NCBI GenBank assembly: GCA_040902425.1
Contig: JBBDXI010000046.1
Coordinates: 1-29,271, forward strand
DNA: 29,271 bases
Source of the DNA: JBBDXI01 sp040902425
GTDB lineage: Bacteria; Planctomycetota; Phycisphaerae; Phycisphaerales; UBA1924
Direction of reading: 5' to 3'
The notes below the pieces were generated by a model. It had not been told where the DNA came from. It searched no databases and worked only from the letters and a program-made list of their open reading frames with translations. Position 1 is the first letter of the stretch. Every line of letters begins with the position of its first letter. The translations under genes and the position numbers were made by a program. This document shows, piece by piece, positions 7,054 to 13,690 of this stretch.

Positions 7054-7059
7054 ATTGTA
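7054..7059 (-). promoter_or_regulatory. Candidate -10 box (leaderless) for the 7047 operon
   Basis: TACAAT on the minus strand, six bases before the ATG at 7047. It is divergent from the ispD promoter 36 bases away. Confidence 0.55.
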
Positions 7060-7094
7060 CGAGCCGGCGCGGGCACCCGGCGCCGGGGCGGCCA

Positions 7095-7100
7095 TAGGCT
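7095..7100 (+). promoter_or_regulatory. Candidate -10 box for ispD
   Basis: TAGGCT, six bases before the ispD ATG, with no Shine-Dalgarno sequence between. It is weak alone and supported by the recurring arrangement. Confidence 0.4.
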
Positions 7101-7106
7101 TGGCCC

Positions 7107-7904
7107 ATGAAGCTCGCCGTCATCATCCCGGCCGCGGGGCTCTCGAAGCGGTACGCCGAGGGGCTGGAGTTCCCGCGCTCGAAGCTGGATGAGGACCTGG
7201 GCGGCCGGCCGGTGCTGCAGCGGACGGTGGAGATGTTCGGCAACCACGACCTGGTCACGCTGGTGGTGGTGGCGGGGCCCGCGGAGAACGCGGCCAACGC
7301 CGAGTTCCGCCAGCGGTACAGCGACAAGCTCGGGCTGCTGGGGGTCAAGCTGGTGACCGGCGGCGAGCAGCGCTGGCAGACCGTGAAGAACGCGTTGGAC
7401 GCGGTGCCCGCCGAGTTCACGCACATTGCGGTGCACGACGCGGCCCGGCCGTGCACGCCGCCGGAGCTGCTGGACCGGCTCTTCGAGGCGGCGGGCAGGT
7501 ACCCCGCGGTGATCCCGGCGCTGGATGTGCCGGACACGCTCAAGCGGGTGGCGGAGCGCGAGGCCGATGACCGGGAGATCGACCCGCTGGATGCGATCCT
7601 GGGCGGGGCGGACCGCAAGACGACGCGGATCCGGCAGGTGGAGAGCACGCAGGACCGCGAGCGGCTGGTCTCGGTGCAGACGCCGCAGGTCTTTGAGGCG
7701 GGGCTGCTGCGGCGGGCCTACGCGCAGCCGGACCTGACGAGCACCGACGACGCCCAGCTCGTCGAGCGGCTGGGTGAGACGGTGACGGTGGTGGAGGGGG
7801 ACCCGCGGAACATCAAGATCACCCGCCCGATCGACCTGCTGGTGGCGCGGGCGGTGCTGGGGGTGAAAGGCCCCGACGGGCGGCCGGTGCACAAGCGGTT
7901 CTGA
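7107..7904 (+). CDS. ispD: 2-C-methyl-D-erythritol 4-phosphate cytidylyltransferase
   Basis: Couples CTP to MEP to give CDP-ME in the non-mevalonate isoprenoid pathway. Motifs: IIPAAGLSKRY (6-16) with Arg15, FPRSKLDEDLGGRPVL with Lys26, GGEQRWQTVKNAL (85-97), VHDAARP (109-115), QTPQVF (191-196), TDDAQLVE (213-220) and GDPRNIKIT (231-239) with Lys238. These are the CTP- and MEP-binding residues of the family. At 265 aa it is longer than the usual ~230. The extra length lies between VPDTLKRV and QTPQ (about 149-185), where an acidic/basic insert (ADDREIDPLDAILGG) replaces the usual short loop. ispF is not adjacent. The next gene, nbaC, is 33 bases downstream. Confidence 0.95.
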   Translation: MKLAVIIPAAGLSKRYAEGLEFPRSKLDEDLGGRPVLQRTVEMFGNHDLVTLVVVAGPAENAANAEFRQRYSDKLGLLGVKLVTGGEQRWQTVKNALDAVPAEFTHIAVHDAARPCTPPELLDRLFEAAGRYPAVIPALDVPDTLKRVAEREADDREIDPLDAILGGADRKTTRIRQVESTQDRERLVSVQTPQVFEAGLLRRAYAQPDLTSTDDAQLVERLGETVTVVEGDPRNIKITRPIDLLVARAVLGVKGPDGRPVHKRF

Positions 7905-7925
7905 CCGGGCTCGCTTCGCGGCTCG

Positions 7926-7931
7926 TATGAT
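7926..7931 (+). promoter_or_regulatory. Candidate -10 box (leaderless) for the kynurenine cluster
   Basis: TATGAT, six bases before the nbaC ATG. It is one of the best matches to TATAAT in the window, with no ribosome-binding site between it and the start codon. Confidence 0.55.
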
Positions 7932-7937
7932 CCCGCC

Positions 7938-8537
7938 ATGAGCACCGCCCCCTCTTCGGCAGCGCCCGCGCGGATGGCGCCCCTGAACCTCCACAAGTGG
8001 ATCGAGGAGAACCGCGATAACCTGCGGCCCCCGGTCAGCAACAAACAGCTCTACACCGGCGCCGACGACGTGATCCTCTTCGTCTCCGGCGGCCCCAACA
8101 CCCGCAACGACTTCCACGTGAACCCGACCGAGGAGCTGTTCTACCAGCTCAAGGGCGACATCGCCCTGCGCGTCCGGCCGCTCGATGACAGCAAGCCCTA
8201 CGACGTGATCATCCGCGAGGGGGACCTGTTCCTCCTGCCGCGCTGGGTGCCCCACCGGCCGCAGCGGCCCGCGGGAACGGTCGGCCTCATCGCCGAGTTC
8301 CCGCGCGGCGTGGATGCGCAGGGCCGGCCGCAAAAGGATGCGCTGCGATGGTACTGCCCGAAGTGCGACACGCTCGTGCACGAGGCGCAGTGGGTGCTGA
8401 AGAAGATCGACGAGGACCTGAAGATCATCATGGAGGACTTCTGGGGCGGCCCGGAGGCGCGCCGGACGTGCCGGGCGTGCGCGACGGTGATCCAGCGGGC
8501 GGGGGAGTTCACGCTGGCGGATGCGGTGCGGGGGTAA
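7938..8537 (+). CDS. nbaC: 3-hydroxyanthranilate 3,4-dioxygenase
   Basis: Opens the ring of 3-hydroxyanthranilate with O2 to give 2-amino-3-carboxymuconate semialdehyde (ACMS). 199 aa, cupin fold. By alignment to the known bacterial enzyme, the Fe(II) ligands are His60, Glu66 (NDFHVNPTEELFYQLKG) and His106 (WVPHRPQR), with substrate-binding Arg56 and Arg110. A C-terminal rubredoxin-like site has Cys140, Cys143, Cys178 and Cys181 (CPKC...CRAC), as in bacterial rather than animal enzymes. All key residues are present. Met13 is an alternative start. The TAA stop is the first three bases of the left inverted repeat of the GxxExxY cassette, so insertion may have replaced the original 3' end. Functional partner of the ACMS decarboxylase downstream. 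Confidence 0.96.
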   Translation: MSTAPSSAAPARMAPLNLHKWIEENRDNLRPPVSNKQLYTGADDVILFVSGGPNTRNDFHVNPTEELFYQLKGDIALRVRPLDDSKPYDVIIREGDLFLLPRWVPHRPQRPAGTVGLIAEFPRGVDAQGRPQKDALRWYCPKCDTLVHEAQWVLKKIDEDLKIIMEDFWGGPEARRTCRACATVIQRAGEFTLADAVRG

Positions 8538-8566
8538 CCACAGAGCACACAGAGAGCACAGAGGGA
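8535..8566 (+). repeat. Left ACAGAG-type terminal repeat
   Basis: Begins TAACCACAGAG and continues with ACACAGAG and CACAGAGGG words. Its first three bases are the nbaC stop codon. It matches the reverse complement of 8972-9002 with two mismatches over the outer 27 bases. Confidence 0.85.
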
Positions 8567-8572
8567 GAGCCT

Positions 8573-8968
8573 GTGTTGAACCCCGCGGAACCGAACGGTC
8601 CATCGGCGAAGCTGACCGAGGCGATCATCGGCGCGGCCATCGATGTGCACCGCGAGCTGGGGCCGGGACTCCTGGAGTCCGCCTACGACGCGTGCCTCGC
8701 GCACGAGCTGACCAACCGTGGCATAGCCTTTGAACGACAGGTCGTTCTCCCGCTTGTCTACAAGGGCCAGCGCGTGGACTGCGGGTACCGGTTGGACTTC
8801 CTTGTGCAGGATGAGGTGGTGATCGAGACCAAGGCGTGCGATCAGCTGGCCCCCATACACGAGGCGCAGCTGCTGACCTACCTTCGGCTCTCGCGGAAGC
8901 GCGTCGGCCTCCTGATCAACTTCAACGAGCGCGTGCTCAAATCCGGCATCCGGCGCCGCGTCCTTTAG
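8573..8968 (+). CDS. GxxExxY family protein (PD-(D/E)XK-like fold)
   Basis: 131 aa. The family signature is Gly32-Glu35-Tyr38 in PGLLESAY. A nuclease-like core follows: Asp75 in YRLDF, then VIETKA with Glu85 and Lys87, and HEAQLLTYL (96-104) as the Q-containing helix; GLLINF (112-117) is also typical. This matches the PD-(D/E)XK superfamily, but no biochemical activity is established for GxxExxY proteins as far as I know. The GTG start at 8573 is chosen because a GGAG ribosome-binding site lies about six bases upstream and the fold begins soon after; upstream codons are repeat sequence (TEHTESTE). The gene uses more mixed codons than its neighbours, and together with the flanking inverted repeats this suggests acquisition. 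Confidence 0.85.
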   Translation: MLNPAEPNGPSAKLTEAIIGAAIDVHRELGPGLLESAYDACLAHELTNRGIAFERQVVLPLVYKGQRVDCGYRLDFLVQDEVVIETKACDQLAPIHEAQLLTYLRLSRKRVGLLINFNERVLKSGIRRRVL

Positions 8969-8971
8969 GCC

Positions 8972-9002
8972 TTCCCTGTGTTCTCTGTGTTCTCTGTGGT
9001 TA
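8972..9002 (-). repeat. Right ACAGAG-type terminal repeat
   Basis: Reads CCCTGTGTTCTCTGTG on the plus strand and ends CTCTGTGGTTA at 9002. It is an inverted partner of 8535-8566. It begins four bases after the GxxExxY stop and ends four bases before the ATG of the ACMS decarboxylase. Confidence 0.85.
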
Positions 9003-9006
9003 GTCC

Positions 9007-10089
9007 ATGCTGAAGATCGACCTCCACACCCACATCCTCCCCGAGCGCTGGCCCTCGTGGACGCAGCGTTCGGGGTACCCGGGCTGGGTCGAGCTGGAGC
9101 ACCACAAGCCCTGCTGCGCGCGGATGGTCCAGACGCAGGAGGGCGGGCAGAGGCGGTTCTTCCGCGAGATCGGGGACAACTGCTGGGACCCGGCGGCCCG
9201 CCTGCGCGACTGCGACTCGTGCGGCATCGCGGTGCAGGTGCTCTCGACCGTTCCGGTCATGTTCAGCTACTGGGCGAAGCCCCAGGACGCCCACGACCTG
9301 TCGCGGCTGCTGAACGATCACATCGCCGGCGTCGTGCGGGACCACCCGCGCCGGTTCGTGGGCCTCGGCACCATCCCGCTCCAGGCGCCGGACCTCGCCG
9401 TCCGCGAGCTGGAGCGCTGCATCCGCGAGCTGGGCATGCCCGGGGTCCAGATCGGCTCGCACGTCAACGGCGACAACCTGGATGACCCGAGCCTGCTGCC
9501 GGTCTTCGAGGCCGCGGCGTCGCTGGGGGCGGCGGTCTTCGTCCACCCGTGGGAGATGCTGGGCAAGGAGCGGATGGGCAAGTACTGGCTGTCGTGGCTG
9601 GTGGGGATGCCGTCGGAGACGTGCCTGGCGATCTGCTCGGTGCTGATGAGCGGGCTCCTGGACCGGCTGCCGACCCTGCGTCTGGCGTTCGCCCACGCGG
9701 GGGGGAGCTTCCCGGGGACGATCGGGCGGATCGAGCACGGCTTCCGCGTGAGGCCGGACCTGTGCGCGACCGACACGGGGTGCTCGCCGCGCGAGTACCT
9801 GGCGGATGAGGCCAGCGGGCGCGCGGCGCGGTTCTACGTCGATTCCCTCACGCACGACGAGGCGGCGCTCCGGCAGGTGATCCGGCTGATGGGGGCGGGG
9901 CGGGTGGCCCTGGGGAGCGACTACCCGTTCCCGCTGGGCGAGGCCTGCCCGGGGCAGATGATCGAGGCGATGGCGGACCTGGGCGTGGAGGACCGGCGCC
10001 GGCTGCTGTCCGGCGCGGCCCTGGAGTTCCTCGGGCTGGGCGCGGAGCGGTTTGAGGCGCCGGCGTCGCCCGCACGCGCGGCACGCTGA
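9007..10089 (+). CDS. nbaD: 2-amino-3-carboxymuconate-6-semialdehyde decarboxylase (ACMSD)
   Basis: Zinc-dependent amidohydrolase-superfamily decarboxylase that converts ACMS to 2-aminomuconate semialdehyde, diverting it from spontaneous cyclisation to quinolinate. 360 aa. Metal ligands: His7 and His9 (DLHTHILPERW), His180 (FVHPWEM) and Asp305 (GSDYPFPLG); His230 (AFAHAGGSFP) is the catalytic histidine. Arg residues near 49-53 (QRRFFR) match the substrate-binding arginine region. The TIM barrel and the motif pair PHPW/SDYPFP fit ACMSD rather than other gamma-resorcylate-type decarboxylases. The start lies four bases beyond the right repeat of the GxxExxY cassette, so upstream control of this gene has been replaced by repeat DNA. 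It is followed by kynU after 16 bases. Confidence 0.94.
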   Translation: MLKIDLHTHILPERWPSWTQRSGYPGWVELEHHKPCCARMVQTQEGGQRRFFREIGDNCWDPAARLRDCDSCGIAVQVLSTVPVMFSYWAKPQDAHDLSRLLNDHIAGVVRDHPRRFVGLGTIPLQAPDLAVRELERCIRELGMPGVQIGSHVNGDNLDDPSLLPVFEAAASLGAAVFVHPWEMLGKERMGKYWLSWLVGMPSETCLAICSVLMSGLLDRLPTLRLAFAHAGGSFPGTIGRIEHGFRVRPDLCATDTGCSPREYLADEASGRAARFYVDSLTHDEAALRQVIRLMGAGRVALGSDYPFPLGEACPGQMIEAMADLGVEDRRRLLSGAALEFLGLGAERFEAPASPARAAR

Positions 10090-10092
10090 CCG

Positions 10093-10098
10093 TACGAT
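10093..10098 (+). promoter_or_regulatory. Candidate -10 box for kynU
   Basis: TACGAT, seven bases before the chosen kynU ATG at 10106, with no Shine-Dalgarno sequence. An internal promoter here would let kynU be expressed despite the upstream insertion. Confidence 0.4.
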
Positions 10099-10105
10099 GG
10101 GCGCC

Positions 10106-11389
10106 ATGCCCGCCGCGATCTACACGCCCGACGAATCCGCCGCCCTCGCCCTGGACGAGCGCGACCCGCTGCGCGGCTTCCGCGAGCGCTTCCACATCCC
10201 CGCGGCCGGGGCGGTCGGCGGTCGGGGCGGCGAGCCGTGCATCTACCTCGCGGGGAACTCGCTGGGGCTGATGCCGAAGGCCACGCCGGGCGCGGTGCAG
10301 CAGGAGCTGGACGACTGGCGCACGCTCGCGGTCGAGGCGCACACTTCGGGGCGGGACCCGTGGTTCGGCTACCACGAGCAGTTCCGGGAGGTCGGGGCGC
10401 GGCTGGTCGGGGCGGTCCCCGGCGAGGCCGTGATGATGAACTCGCTCACGGTGAACCTGCACCTGCTCTTCGTGTCGTTCTACCGGCCGACGCGGGAACG
10501 GTACCGGATCGTCATCGAGGACTCGGCGTTCCCGTCGGATTCGTACGCCGTGGCGAGCCAGGCGCGGTTCCACGGGCTGGAGCCCGCCGACGCCGTGGTG
10601 CGGCTGAGGCCCCGCGAGGGGGAGCGCACGCTGCGGACGGAGGACATCCTGCGGGCCGTCGCCGACCCGTCCGTGGCGCTCGTGTGGCTGGGGGCGGTGA
10701 ACTACCTGACGGGCCAGTGGTTCCAGATGGAGGCGATCACGCGGGCGGCGCGGGAGGCGGGGGCCGTGGCGGGGTGGGACCTGGCCCACGCCGCGGGGAA
10801 CGTGCCGATGAAGCTGCACGACTGGGGCGTGGATGTCGCGGCGTGGTGCTCGTACAAATACCTGAGCGCCGGGCCGGGGGCGGTGGGCGGGGCGTTCATC
10901 CACGAGCGGCACGCGCAGCGACCGGACCTGCCCCGCTTCGCCGGGTGGTGGGGGAACGACCCGGCGACGCGCTTCGCGATGCGCCCGGAGTTCATCCCCC
11001 GCGAGGGCGCCGACGGCTGGCAGGTCTCCAACCCGCCGATCCTGTCGATGGCCCCGCTGAAGACGTCGCTGGCGATCTTCGCCGAGGCGGGGATGCAGGC
11101 GCTGCGGCTGAAGTCCGTGCAGCTGACGGGGTACCTGGAGTTCCTGCTGCGGCAGCTCGCGCCCCGGGTGCAGGTCGTCACCCCCGCGGAGCCCGACCAG
11201 CGCGGGTGCCACCTCTCGCTGATGGTCCCGGGAGAGGGGCGGGCGGTGCTGCGCGGGCTGAAGGAGGCGGGGATCGTCTGCGACTTCCGCGAGCCGAACA
11301 TCATCCGGGCCGCGCCCGTGCCGCTGTACAACACGTTCCATGACGTGTGGCGGTTCGCCAGCGGGCTCCAGCGGTGCTTGATGCCTTGA
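10106..11389 (+). CDS. kynU: Kynureninase
   Basis: PLP-dependent hydrolase that splits L-kynurenine or 3-hydroxykynurenine into (3-hydroxy)anthranilate and alanine. 427 aa, the normal length. The aspartate-aminotransferase fold is evident from YLAGNSLGLMP near the N-terminus, the segment GWDLAHAAGN (PLP-binding Asp), and WCSYKYLSAGPGAVGG with Lys251 as the Schiff-base lysine. FAGWWGNDPATRF and WQVSNPPI follow the family's substrate-binding pattern. The start at 10106 is preferred over the in-frame ATG at 10097, which overlaps a TACGAT -10 candidate. The 3' end runs into an AGGCATC/AGGCACC word repeat (GATGCCTTGATGCC) that contributes the last codons. Confidence 0.96.
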   Translation: MPAAIYTPDESAALALDERDPLRGFRERFHIPAAGAVGGRGGEPCIYLAGNSLGLMPKATPGAVQQELDDWRTLAVEAHTSGRDPWFGYHEQFREVGARLVGAVPGEAVMMNSLTVNLHLLFVSFYRPTRERYRIVIEDSAFPSDSYAVASQARFHGLEPADAVVRLRPREGERTLRTEDILRAVADPSVALVWLGAVNYLTGQWFQMEAITRAAREAGAVAGWDLAHAAGNVPMKLHDWGVDVAAWCSYKYLSAGPGAVGGAFIHERHAQRPDLPRFAGWWGNDPATRFAMRPEFIPREGADGWQVSNPPILSMAPLKTSLAIFAEAGMQALRLKSVQLTGYLEFLLRQLAPRVQVVTPAEPDQRGCHLSLMVPGEGRAVLRGLKEAGIVCDFREPNIIRAAPVPLYNTFHDVWRFASGLQRCLMP

Positions 11390-11456
11390 TGCCCCGTGCC
11401 TGGGTGCCTGTCTTCAGGAAGAAAGGCATCGAGGCACGAGGCACCCAGGCATCGAG
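11380..11456. repeat. AGGCAYC word repeat with 13-bp inverted arms
   Basis: The kynU-kmo gap holds 7-8-base AGGCATC/AGGCACG/AGGCACC words in opposite orientations. A perfect 13-bp inverted repeat, TGCCTGGGTGCCT (11397-11409) and its complement (11439-11451), encloses a 29-base loop that itself contains CTTC-AG-GAAG. No U-tract follows, so this is not a standard terminator. It could fold in mRNA between kynU and kmo, or be a REP-like intergenic element. Confidence 0.7.
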
Positions 11457-11464
11457 CCCCGACC

Positions 11465-12862
11465 ATGCTCAGCCGCGAGCCGCCCCACATCCTCATCGTC
11501 GGCGCTGGCCTCGCCGGGGCGCTGATGGCGTGCTACCTCGCGCGGCGGGGGGTGCGCATCTCCGTCTACGAGCGCCGGCCGGACCCGCGGGCCGCCGGGT
11601 TCGTCGGGGGGCGCTCCATCAACCTCGCCCTCTCCGCCCGCGGGATCGCCGGCCTCGCCGGCGTCGGGCTTGATGGGGAGGTCCTGGCCCAGGCCATCCG
11701 CATGCCCGGGCGCATGATCCATCCCGTGTCCGGGCCCACCGTCTTCCAGCCCTACTCCGCCAACCCGGCCGACGCCATCAACTCGATCTCGCGCTCGGGG
11801 CTCAACCTCACGCTGATCCACGCGGCCGCGCGGCACCCCGGGGTGTCGTTCCACTTCGACCACCCGTGCGTGGATGTGGACCTGCACGCACCGGCGGGGC
11901 TCTTCCGCGCCCCCTCGGGCGAGACGGTCCGCATCGAGGCCGACCTGGTCATCGGCGGGGATGGGGCGTTCTCCGCCGTCCGCGGGGCGATGCAGAAGAC
12001 CGACCGGTTCGACTATTCCCAGTCGTATCTGGAGCATGGGTACAAGGAGCTGCACATCCCCGCGGCAGCGGGCGGCGCGTTCTCCATGCCGGAGCACGCG
12101 CTGCACATCTGGCCCCGCGGCGGGTCGATGATGATCGCCCTGCCCAACCCGGACGGGACGTTCACCTGCACGCTCTTCTGGCCCTTCCAGGGCGACCACG
12201 CCTTCACCAACCTGCGCATGCCCGCCGACGTGGAGCGCCACTTCCGCGAGCACTACCCCGACGCCGTGTCGCTGATGCCGACCCTGGTGGAGGATTACTT
12301 CCACAACCCCACCAGCTCGCTGGTCACCATCCGGTGCGCGCCGTGGCAGGCCGCGGGGCGGTCAGTGCTGATCGGCGATGCCGCCCACGCGATCGTCCCC
12401 TTCTTCGGCCAGGGCATGAACGCCGCGTTCGAGGACTGCGTGGTGCTCGATGGCTGCCTCGCCAGGTGGGCCGGCTCCGGGGCGCGCGACGCCGATGACC
12501 TCGCGGCTGCGCTCGATGAGTACCAGCGGCTGCGGAAGCCCAACGCCGACGCCATCGCGGACATGGCCCTCGAGAACTTCGTCGAGATGCGGGACAGGGT
12601 CGGCCGCCCGGAGTTCCTGTACAAGAAGAAGATCGAGCAGACGGTGCACGAACTGTTCCCCGATCGCGTCGCGCCGCTCTACAACCTCGTGAGCTTCTCG
12701 ACGGTGCCCTACACCGAGGCGCTCTCGCGCGGCCGGGCGCTCGACGCGGCCCTCGAGCGCATCATCACGCAGCTCCCGCGCGAGGAGGGCGCATCGCTCC
12801 CGCCCCACGGCCTGAAAGAGCGTGTCCGGGCGCTCGCCGAGCCCCTGCTGGTGAAACGGTGA
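11465..12862 (+). CDS. kmo: Kynurenine 3-monooxygenase
   Basis: FAD/NADPH-dependent aromatic hydroxylase that makes 3-hydroxykynurenine. 465 aa. The Rossmann dinucleotide motif VGAGLAGALMACYLARRGV spans 12-30, GGRSINLALSARG (48-60) is a KMO hallmark, DLVIGGDGAFSAVR is the DG motif, and VLIGDAAHAIVPFFGQGMN then AAFEDC is the FAD/substrate signature specific to KMO. KKKIEQTVHELFP lies in the C-terminal region. The sequence ends VKR without the membrane anchor of mitochondrial KMO, as is normal for bacteria. ATG 11465 is chosen because translation from the in-frame GTG at 11396 would read the AGGCAYC repeat, giving a nonsense leader (SRHEAPRHRAP) before the FAD motif. It lies 75 bases after kynU. 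Confidence 0.96.
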   Translation: MLSREPPHILIVGAGLAGALMACYLARRGVRISVYERRPDPRAAGFVGGRSINLALSARGIAGLAGVGLDGEVLAQAIRMPGRMIHPVSGPTVFQPYSANPADAINSISRSGLNLTLIHAAARHPGVSFHFDHPCVDVDLHAPAGLFRAPSGETVRIEADLVIGGDGAFSAVRGAMQKTDRFDYSQSYLEHGYKELHIPAAAGGAFSMPEHALHIWPRGGSMMIALPNPDGTFTCTLFWPFQGDHAFTNLRMPADVERHFREHYPDAVSLMPTLVEDYFHNPTSSLVTIRCAPWQAAGRSVLIGDAAHAIVPFFGQGMNAAFEDCVVLDGCLARWAGSGARDADDLAAALDEYQRLRKPNADAIADMALENFVEMRDRVGRPEFLYKKKIEQTVHELFPDRVAPLYNLVSFSTVPYTEALSRGRALDAALERIITQLPREEGASLPPHGLKERVRALAEPLLVKR

Positions 12863-12877
12863 GGCCCGCCCGGCCCG

Positions 12878-12883
12878 TATACT
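12878..12883 (+). promoter_or_regulatory. Candidate -10 box (leaderless) for the 12890 gene
   Basis: TATACT, six bases before the ATG at 12890. It is the same hexamer and spacing as at vapB. Confidence 0.55.
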
Positions 12884-12889
12884 CCGCGC

Positions 12890-13690
12890 ATGACTCGCGG
12901 GGCGCCACCCTCCACACCCCCGACCCAAGCCCCGGCCCGGCCGCGGGCCCCCGGCGAGCCCTACTGCGCCAACTGCGGCTACTCGCTCGCCGGCGCCACC
13001 GAGACGCCCCGCTGCCCGGAGTGCGGACTGCCGATCGTTGATGTGCTCACCCGCACCCCGCGCCTCCAGGCCGCCCGCCGCTTCCGCACCGAGGCGACGC
13101 TCTTCGGCCTGCCCGTCGTTCACATCGCCCTCGGCCCGGACCCCGACAAGGGCGAGCGCTACGGCAGCGCCAAGGGCATCATCGCCATCGGCGACACCGC
13201 CCGCGGTGGGATCGCCATCGGCGGCAGCGCGATCGGCGTCGTCGCCTTCGGCGGCATGTCCGTGGGCCTCTTCTCCGCCGGCGGGATGTCGGTCGGCCTG
13301 CTCGCGGCCGCGGGGGGCGGCGCGGTGGGGGCGGGGATGTCCTGCGGCGGCGGCGCGATCGGCGCCCTGGCGGTGGGCGGGGGCGCGGCCGGGTACATCG
13401 CCCACGGGGGCGGCGTGTTCGGCTACTACGCCCAGGGCGGCGGCGCCTGGGGGCGGCACGTGATCATGCCCGGCGCCTCCGATCCGGTGGCGGTCGCCGC
13501 CTTTCAGCGGTTCTCCTGGTTCTTCGGCGCCTCGGCCGCGGCGGGCAGGCCCTCGATCCAGCCCGTGGCGATGACGGCGTCGGCGATCCTGGGCGCGGCC
13601 CTGCTGGTGGCGCTGGCGGCGATCGTGGCGCACCGGCGGCACGGGTCGCGCCTGGCGGAGCGGGCGCTGCGCACGGGGCTGCGCCGGTGA
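12890..13690 (+). CDS. Zinc-ribbon protein with nine Gly-rich decapeptide repeats and a C-terminal membrane segment
   Basis: 266 aa, function unknown. A Pro-rich leader (1-24) is followed by a four-Cys zinc ribbon (Cys26, Cys29, Cys42, Cys45: CANCGYSL and CPECG). A linker with FGLPVVHIALGPDPDKGERYG (72-91) leads into about nine 10-residue units at 96-188 of the form hhAxGGxxhG (for example GIAIGGSAIG, VVAFGGMSVG, YYAQGGGAWG). Position-specific alternation suggests a solenoid or tightly packed glycine-rich membrane structure. A hydrophobic helix spans about 226-247, followed by a basic tail (HRRHGSR). The gene sits between kmo and kynB, overlapping the latter by GTGA, so it is co-translated with a kynurenine enzyme. 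Similar proteins occur in planctomycetes by my recollection; no role in the pathway is known to me. Confidence 0.75.
   Translation: MTRGAPPSTPPTQAPARPRAPGEPYCANCGYSLAGATETPRCPECGLPIVDVLTRTPRLQAARRFRTEATLFGLPVVHIALGPDPDKGERYGSAKGIIAIGDTARGGIAIGGSAIGVVAFGGMSVGLFSAGGMSVGLLAAAGGGAVGAGMSCGGGAIGALAVGGGAAGYIAHGGGVFGYYAQGGGAWGRHVIMPGASDPVAVAAFQRFSWFFGASAAAGRPSIQPVAMTASAILGAALLVALAAIVAHRRHGSRLAERALRTGLRR

Larger units (their letters stand above)
8535..9002. mobile_element. Putative GxxExxY cassette bounded by inverted repeats
   Basis: A 468-bp unit made of a left repeat (8535-8566), one gene (8573-8968) and an inverted right repeat (8972-9002). It separates nbaC from the ACMS decarboxylase gene. Both outer ends read TAACCACAGAG inward, and 25 of the outer 27 bases match. 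No transposase, integrase or clear target-site duplication is visible, so mobility is an inference from the repeat geometry and from the frequent association of this gene family with such repeats. Confidence 0.55.

Noticed and set aside
8535..9002. CRISPR-like interpretation of the ACAGAG repeats
   Set aside because: There are only two copies, inverted rather than direct, with a gene between them and no spacers or cas genes.
11396..11464. Upstream GTG start for kmo
   Set aside because: It would translate the AGGCAYC repeat into a 23-residue leader with no domain; ATG 11465 begins just before the FAD motif.
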